Source: Streptomyces akebiae
Lineage (GTDB): Bacteria > Actinomycetota > Actinomycetes > Streptomycetales > Streptomycetaceae
Assembly: GCF_019599145.1 (NCBI RefSeq)
Contig: NZ_CP080647.1
Span: 1,984,001-2,048,000, forward strand
Length of the DNA stretch: 64,000 nucleotides
Direction of reading: 5' to 3'
Shown: one piece after another, positions 61,650 through 64,000 of the stretch
Position numbering within the stretch: the first letter of the stretch is position 1
Layout: each line of letters begins with the position of its first letter
The notes under the pieces: model-generated
Databases searched by the model: none
The model's input: only the letters and a program-made list of their open reading frames with translations
What the model was told of the DNA's origin: nothing
Made by a program: the position numbers and the translations under genes

Positions 61650-62630
61650 ATGCATCCCTTTACGTACACCAAAGCCTCCGACACCCGGGAGGCCCTCAAC
61701 GCGGGCCGCCGCGGTGGCCGTTACATCGCCGGGGGCACCACTCTGGTCGACCTGATGCGGGAGACCGTCGAGCACCCCGATGCCTTGGTCGACATCTCCG
61801 GTCTCCCACTGGACGAGGTCACCGTCACCGAGCGCGGCGGCCTGCGCATCGGCGCGCTGGTGACCATGGCCGAAGCCGCCGCTCACCGCAAGGTGCGCAC
61901 CCTGTTCCCGGTCGTCTCCGAGGCGTTGGAGCTGAGCGCCTCGGCCCAGCTGCGGAACATGGCCACCATCGGCGGCAACATCATGCAGCGCACCCGCTGC
62001 ACCTACTTCCGTGACGTGACCGCCGACTGCAACCGGCGCGACCCCGGCTCCGGGTGCGCCGCGCTGGAGGGCGTCAACCGTACGCACGCGATCCTGGGTA
62101 CCTCCGACTCCTGCGTCGCGACCCACCCCTCCGACGTCGCCGTGGCGTTCGCGGCACTCGAGGCGACCGTGCGCCTGCTGGGCCCGGACGGGGAGCGCAG
62201 TGTGCCCTTCAACGACTTTCTGCTCAAACCCGGGAGCACCCCACAACGTGAACAGGCGCTGCGGAGAGGCGAGTTGATCACAGGGGTGGAGATACCGGCT
62301 CTTCCGCGACCGCTGAAGTCCGGTTACCTGAAGGTCCGTGACCGGCAGTCCTACGAGTTCGCCCTGACGTCGGCCGCCGTCGCGCTGCACGTGCGCGGCG
62401 GGGCCATCCGGGAAGCGAAGGTGGCCGTCGGCGGGGTCGGCACCGTGCCGTGGAAGCTGCCCGCGGTCGAGGAACACCTCGTCGGGGAGCGCCCCTCAGA
62501 GGCATTGTGGGCAGCCGCTGCCCAGAAGGCGTCGGACGGTGCCCGCCCTCTCACGCACAACCGGTTCAAGGTCGAGCTGCTCCAGCGGACCGTGGAGCGC
62601 CAGCTGCGCATCGTAGGAGGTACGAAGTGA
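61650..62630 (+). CDS. paoB: FAD-binding subunit of aldehyde oxidoreductase (PaoB-like)
   Basis: 326 residues; ATG at 61650 follows GGAG. FAD segment YIAGGTTLVDLMRETV and ASAQLRNMATIGGNIMQ. An inserted Cys region (TRCTYFRD, ADCNRRDPGSGC and later DSCVA) matches the extra 4Fe-4S cluster described for PaoB, absent from xanthine dehydrogenase. C-terminal CO-dehydrogenase flavoprotein domain follows. It overlaps paoC by 4 nt (GTGA). Confidence 0.92.
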   Translation: MHPFTYTKASDTREALNAGRRGGRYIAGGTTLVDLMRETVEHPDALVDISGLPLDEVTVTERGGLRIGALVTMAEAAAHRKVRTLFPVVSEALELSASAQLRNMATIGGNIMQRTRCTYFRDVTADCNRRDPGSGCAALEGVNRTHAILGTSDSCVATHPSDVAVAFAALEATVRLLGPDGERSVPFNDFLLKPGSTPQREQALRRGELITGVEIPALPRPLKSGYLKVRDRQSYEFALTSAAVALHVRGGAIREAKVAVGGVGTVPWKLPAVEEHLVGERPSEALWAAAAQKASDGARPLTHNRFKVELLQRTVERQLRIVGGTK

Positions 62631-64000
62631 GCCCCCAGCCGCAGGCAGCCGTGGGCGCGCCGCTGTCCCGGGTGGACGGCCGGCTGAAGGTCACGGGCAA
62701 AGCGAAGTACGCCGCCGAACACGACGTCGACGGGGCCGTACACGCGGTCGTCGTGGACGCGAGCATCGGACGTGGTCGGATCAGGTCCATCGACACCGCC
62801 GCCGCCGAGAAGCACCGGGGTGTGCTGCGGGTGATCCACCACGGCAACGCTCCGAAGCTGCCGTACCGAGACAACGCCGGGTCCAACAACCCCCCTGGGC
62901 GCAGGTTGCGGGTGTTCCAGGACGACCGGGTCGTCTTCCACGGACAGCCGGTCGCCGTCGTGGTGGCCACAACGTTGGAGGCCGCGCAGCACGGCGCGAG
63001 TCTGGTGAAGGTCGAGTACGACGCCGAACAGTCCTCCACCGACCTGCACGAGGCCGAGCCGGACAAGCCGACGAACTACGCGCGCGGCGACGCGGAAGCC
63101 GGACTTCGCAACGCTCCCGTACGGCTGGACCTGACGTACCGGCTGGCGCGCAACCATCACAATCCGATGGAACCGCACGCCACCATCGCCCGCTGGGACG
63201 GCGACAAGCTCACCGTATGGGACAAGACGCAGTGGGTCGTCGGTACACACGACGAGCTTGCCGCCGTGTTCGACCTGCCCGCAAAGTCGGTGCGGGTCAT
63301 CAACCCGTTCGTCGGCGGCGGTTTCGGCAGCGGGCTGCGCTGCTGGCCGCACACGGTCGTCGCCGCCCTGGCCGCCCGGGTGACGGAACGTCCGGTGAAG
63401 CTGGTGCTGAGCCGCAAGCAGATGTACTTCGGCACCGGCTTCCGGCCGTTGTACGAGTACCGGCTGCGCCTCGGCAGCGACCGGCGCGGCCGGCTGACCG
63501 CCGCCATCCACGACATCGACGCCGAGACGTCGTCGTACGAGACGTTCACCGAGGCCGTCATGGCGGCGGGGCAGATGATGTACAGCATGCCCAACGTCAG
63601 CCAGGCGTACCGGCAGGTTCCCCTGGACGTGAACACCCCGATCTGGATGCGCGGCCCCGGTCTCGCCACGGCGTCGTTCGCCATCGAGTCGGCGATGGAC
63701 GAGCTCGCCCACGAGCTGGGCGTCGACCCGATCGAGCTGCGTCGGCGCAACGAACCCAGCGAGGACGAGGCGAACAACCTGCCGTTCTCCACCCGTCGGC
63801 TGCGTGAGTGCTATACCGTCGGCGCCCGCGAGTTCGGCTGGAACCGCCGTAACCCCAGGCCCCGCTCACGGCGTGAGGGGGACTGGCTGATCGGACTGGG
63901 TATGGCCGCCGGTGTCTACGACCCCGGGCGTTTCCCCGCGGAGGCCCGGGCCCGCCTCGATGCCGACGGCACCGCCGTGGTCGAGTCGGCCACCAGTGAC
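62627..64000 (+). CDS. paoC: Molybdopterin subunit of aldehyde oxidoreductase (PaoC-like), N-terminal part
   Basis: GTG at 62627 with AGGAGG 6 nt upstream; the frame stays open for 458 codons to the window end. It shows PLSRVDGRLKVTGKAKYAAE, HGQPVAVVVATTLEAAQ, HNPMEPHATIARWDG, TQWVVGTHDELA, NPFVGGGFGSGLRCWPH and MRGPGLATASFAIESAMDEL, all from the molybdenum hydroxylase large chain. It holds the Mo cofactor and oxidises aldehydes to acids. Confidence 0.93.
   Translation, partial: MSPQPQAAVGAPLSRVDGRLKVTGKAKYAAEHDVDGAVHAVVVDASIGRGRIRSIDTAAAEKHRGVLRVIHHGNAPKLPYRDNAGSNNPPGRRLRVFQDDRVVFHGQPVAVVVATTLEAAQHGASLVKVEYDAEQSSTDLHEAEPDKPTNYARGDAEAGLRNAPVRLDLTYRLARNHHNPMEPHATIARWDGDKLTVWDKTQWVVGTHDELAAVFDLPAKSVRVINPFVGGGFGSGLRCWPHTVVAALAARVTERPVKLVLSRKQMYFGTGFRPLYEYRLRLGSDRRGRLTAAIHDIDAETSSYETFTEAVMAAGQMMYSMPNVSQAYRQVPLDVNTPIWMRGPGLATASFAIESAMDELAHELGVDPIELRRRNEPSEDEANNLPFSTRRLRECYTVGAREFGWNRRNPRPRSRREGDWLIGLGMAAGVYDPGRFPAEARARLDADGTAVVESATSD

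Noticed and set aside
1..64000. tRNA, rRNA, CRISPR arrays, phage genes and replication origins
   Set aside because: None could be recognised by eye; a tRNA or small RNA could still be missed without a search program.

Overview
The window is high-GC DNA with strong third-position G/C bias, GTG and TTG starts, GGAGG-type ribosome sites, PAS/GAF/SpoIIE/HATPase signalling proteins, an EtfD-type iron-sulfur protein and IS21/IS5-type transposase genes. This points to an actinomycete, most likely Streptomyces or a close relative. I see no rRNA, tRNA or CRISPR array. Most of the window is catabolic.

Layout. 0-1.1 kb: two small envelope proteins (DUF6644, DUF6152), then an IS5-family transposase stump. 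1.5-7.5 kb (minus): an uptake operon with a permease, a lipoprotein binding protein, an ABC ATPase fused to a second permease, and an SMP-30 lactonase. 8.1-11.4 kb: a divergent CoA-transferase / hydratase / CitE-like lyase set that fits mesaconyl-CoA to citramalyl-CoA to acetyl-CoA plus pyruvate. 12-13.2 kb: a decayed SpoIIE-type phosphatase gene. 13.2-20.5 kb: pntAB divergent from etfB-etfA-etfD. 20.8-22.2 kb: a small membrane protein and a secreted intradiol dioxygenase. 22.4-30.7 kb (minus): a nine-gene acyl-CoA operon. 31.2-37.8 kb: a zinc alcohol dehydrogenase, an intact SpoIIE-type sensor phosphatase, an aldehyde dehydrogenase and a hydroxyisobutyrate-type dehydrogenase. 38-46.6 kb (minus): an eight-gene beta-oxidation and ring-cleavage unit ending in an FCD-type GntR regulator. 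46.8-48.3 kb (plus): a PaaH-like 3-hydroxyacyl-CoA dehydrogenase. 48.6-51 kb: a complete IS21-family element with a 5-bp target duplication. 51-64 kb: aldo/keto reductase, transposase debris, a second copy of an aldehyde dehydrogenase, a broken esterase, a GH78 rhamnosidase, an epoxide-hydrolase-like enzyme, an LLM oxidoreductase and a PaoABC-type exported aldehyde oxidoreductase (paoC runs off the right edge).

How it fits together. A short motif, TGTCANACT or its variants (core GT-N3-AC, the FadR/GntR operator shape), recurs in at least nine intergenic promoter regions: in front of the ABC uptake operon, the mct-like/meh-like pair, pntAB/etfBA, the nine-gene operon, the alcohol dehydrogenase, an aldehyde dehydrogenase, the gntR gene itself, the divergent ring-hydrolase/hydroxyacyl dehydrogenase pair, and the epoxide hydrolase. 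I infer one GntR-controlled regulon: import, CoA activation, dehydrogenation with its own electron-transfer chain, possible alicyclic ring opening by a BadI/MenB-like enzyme, thiolysis, and a mesaconyl-CoA exit route. The substrate is not readable from sequence; an alicyclic or methyl-branched acid is the best guess. Several enzymes in the cluster lack canonical catalytic residues, so part of the chemistry may be new.
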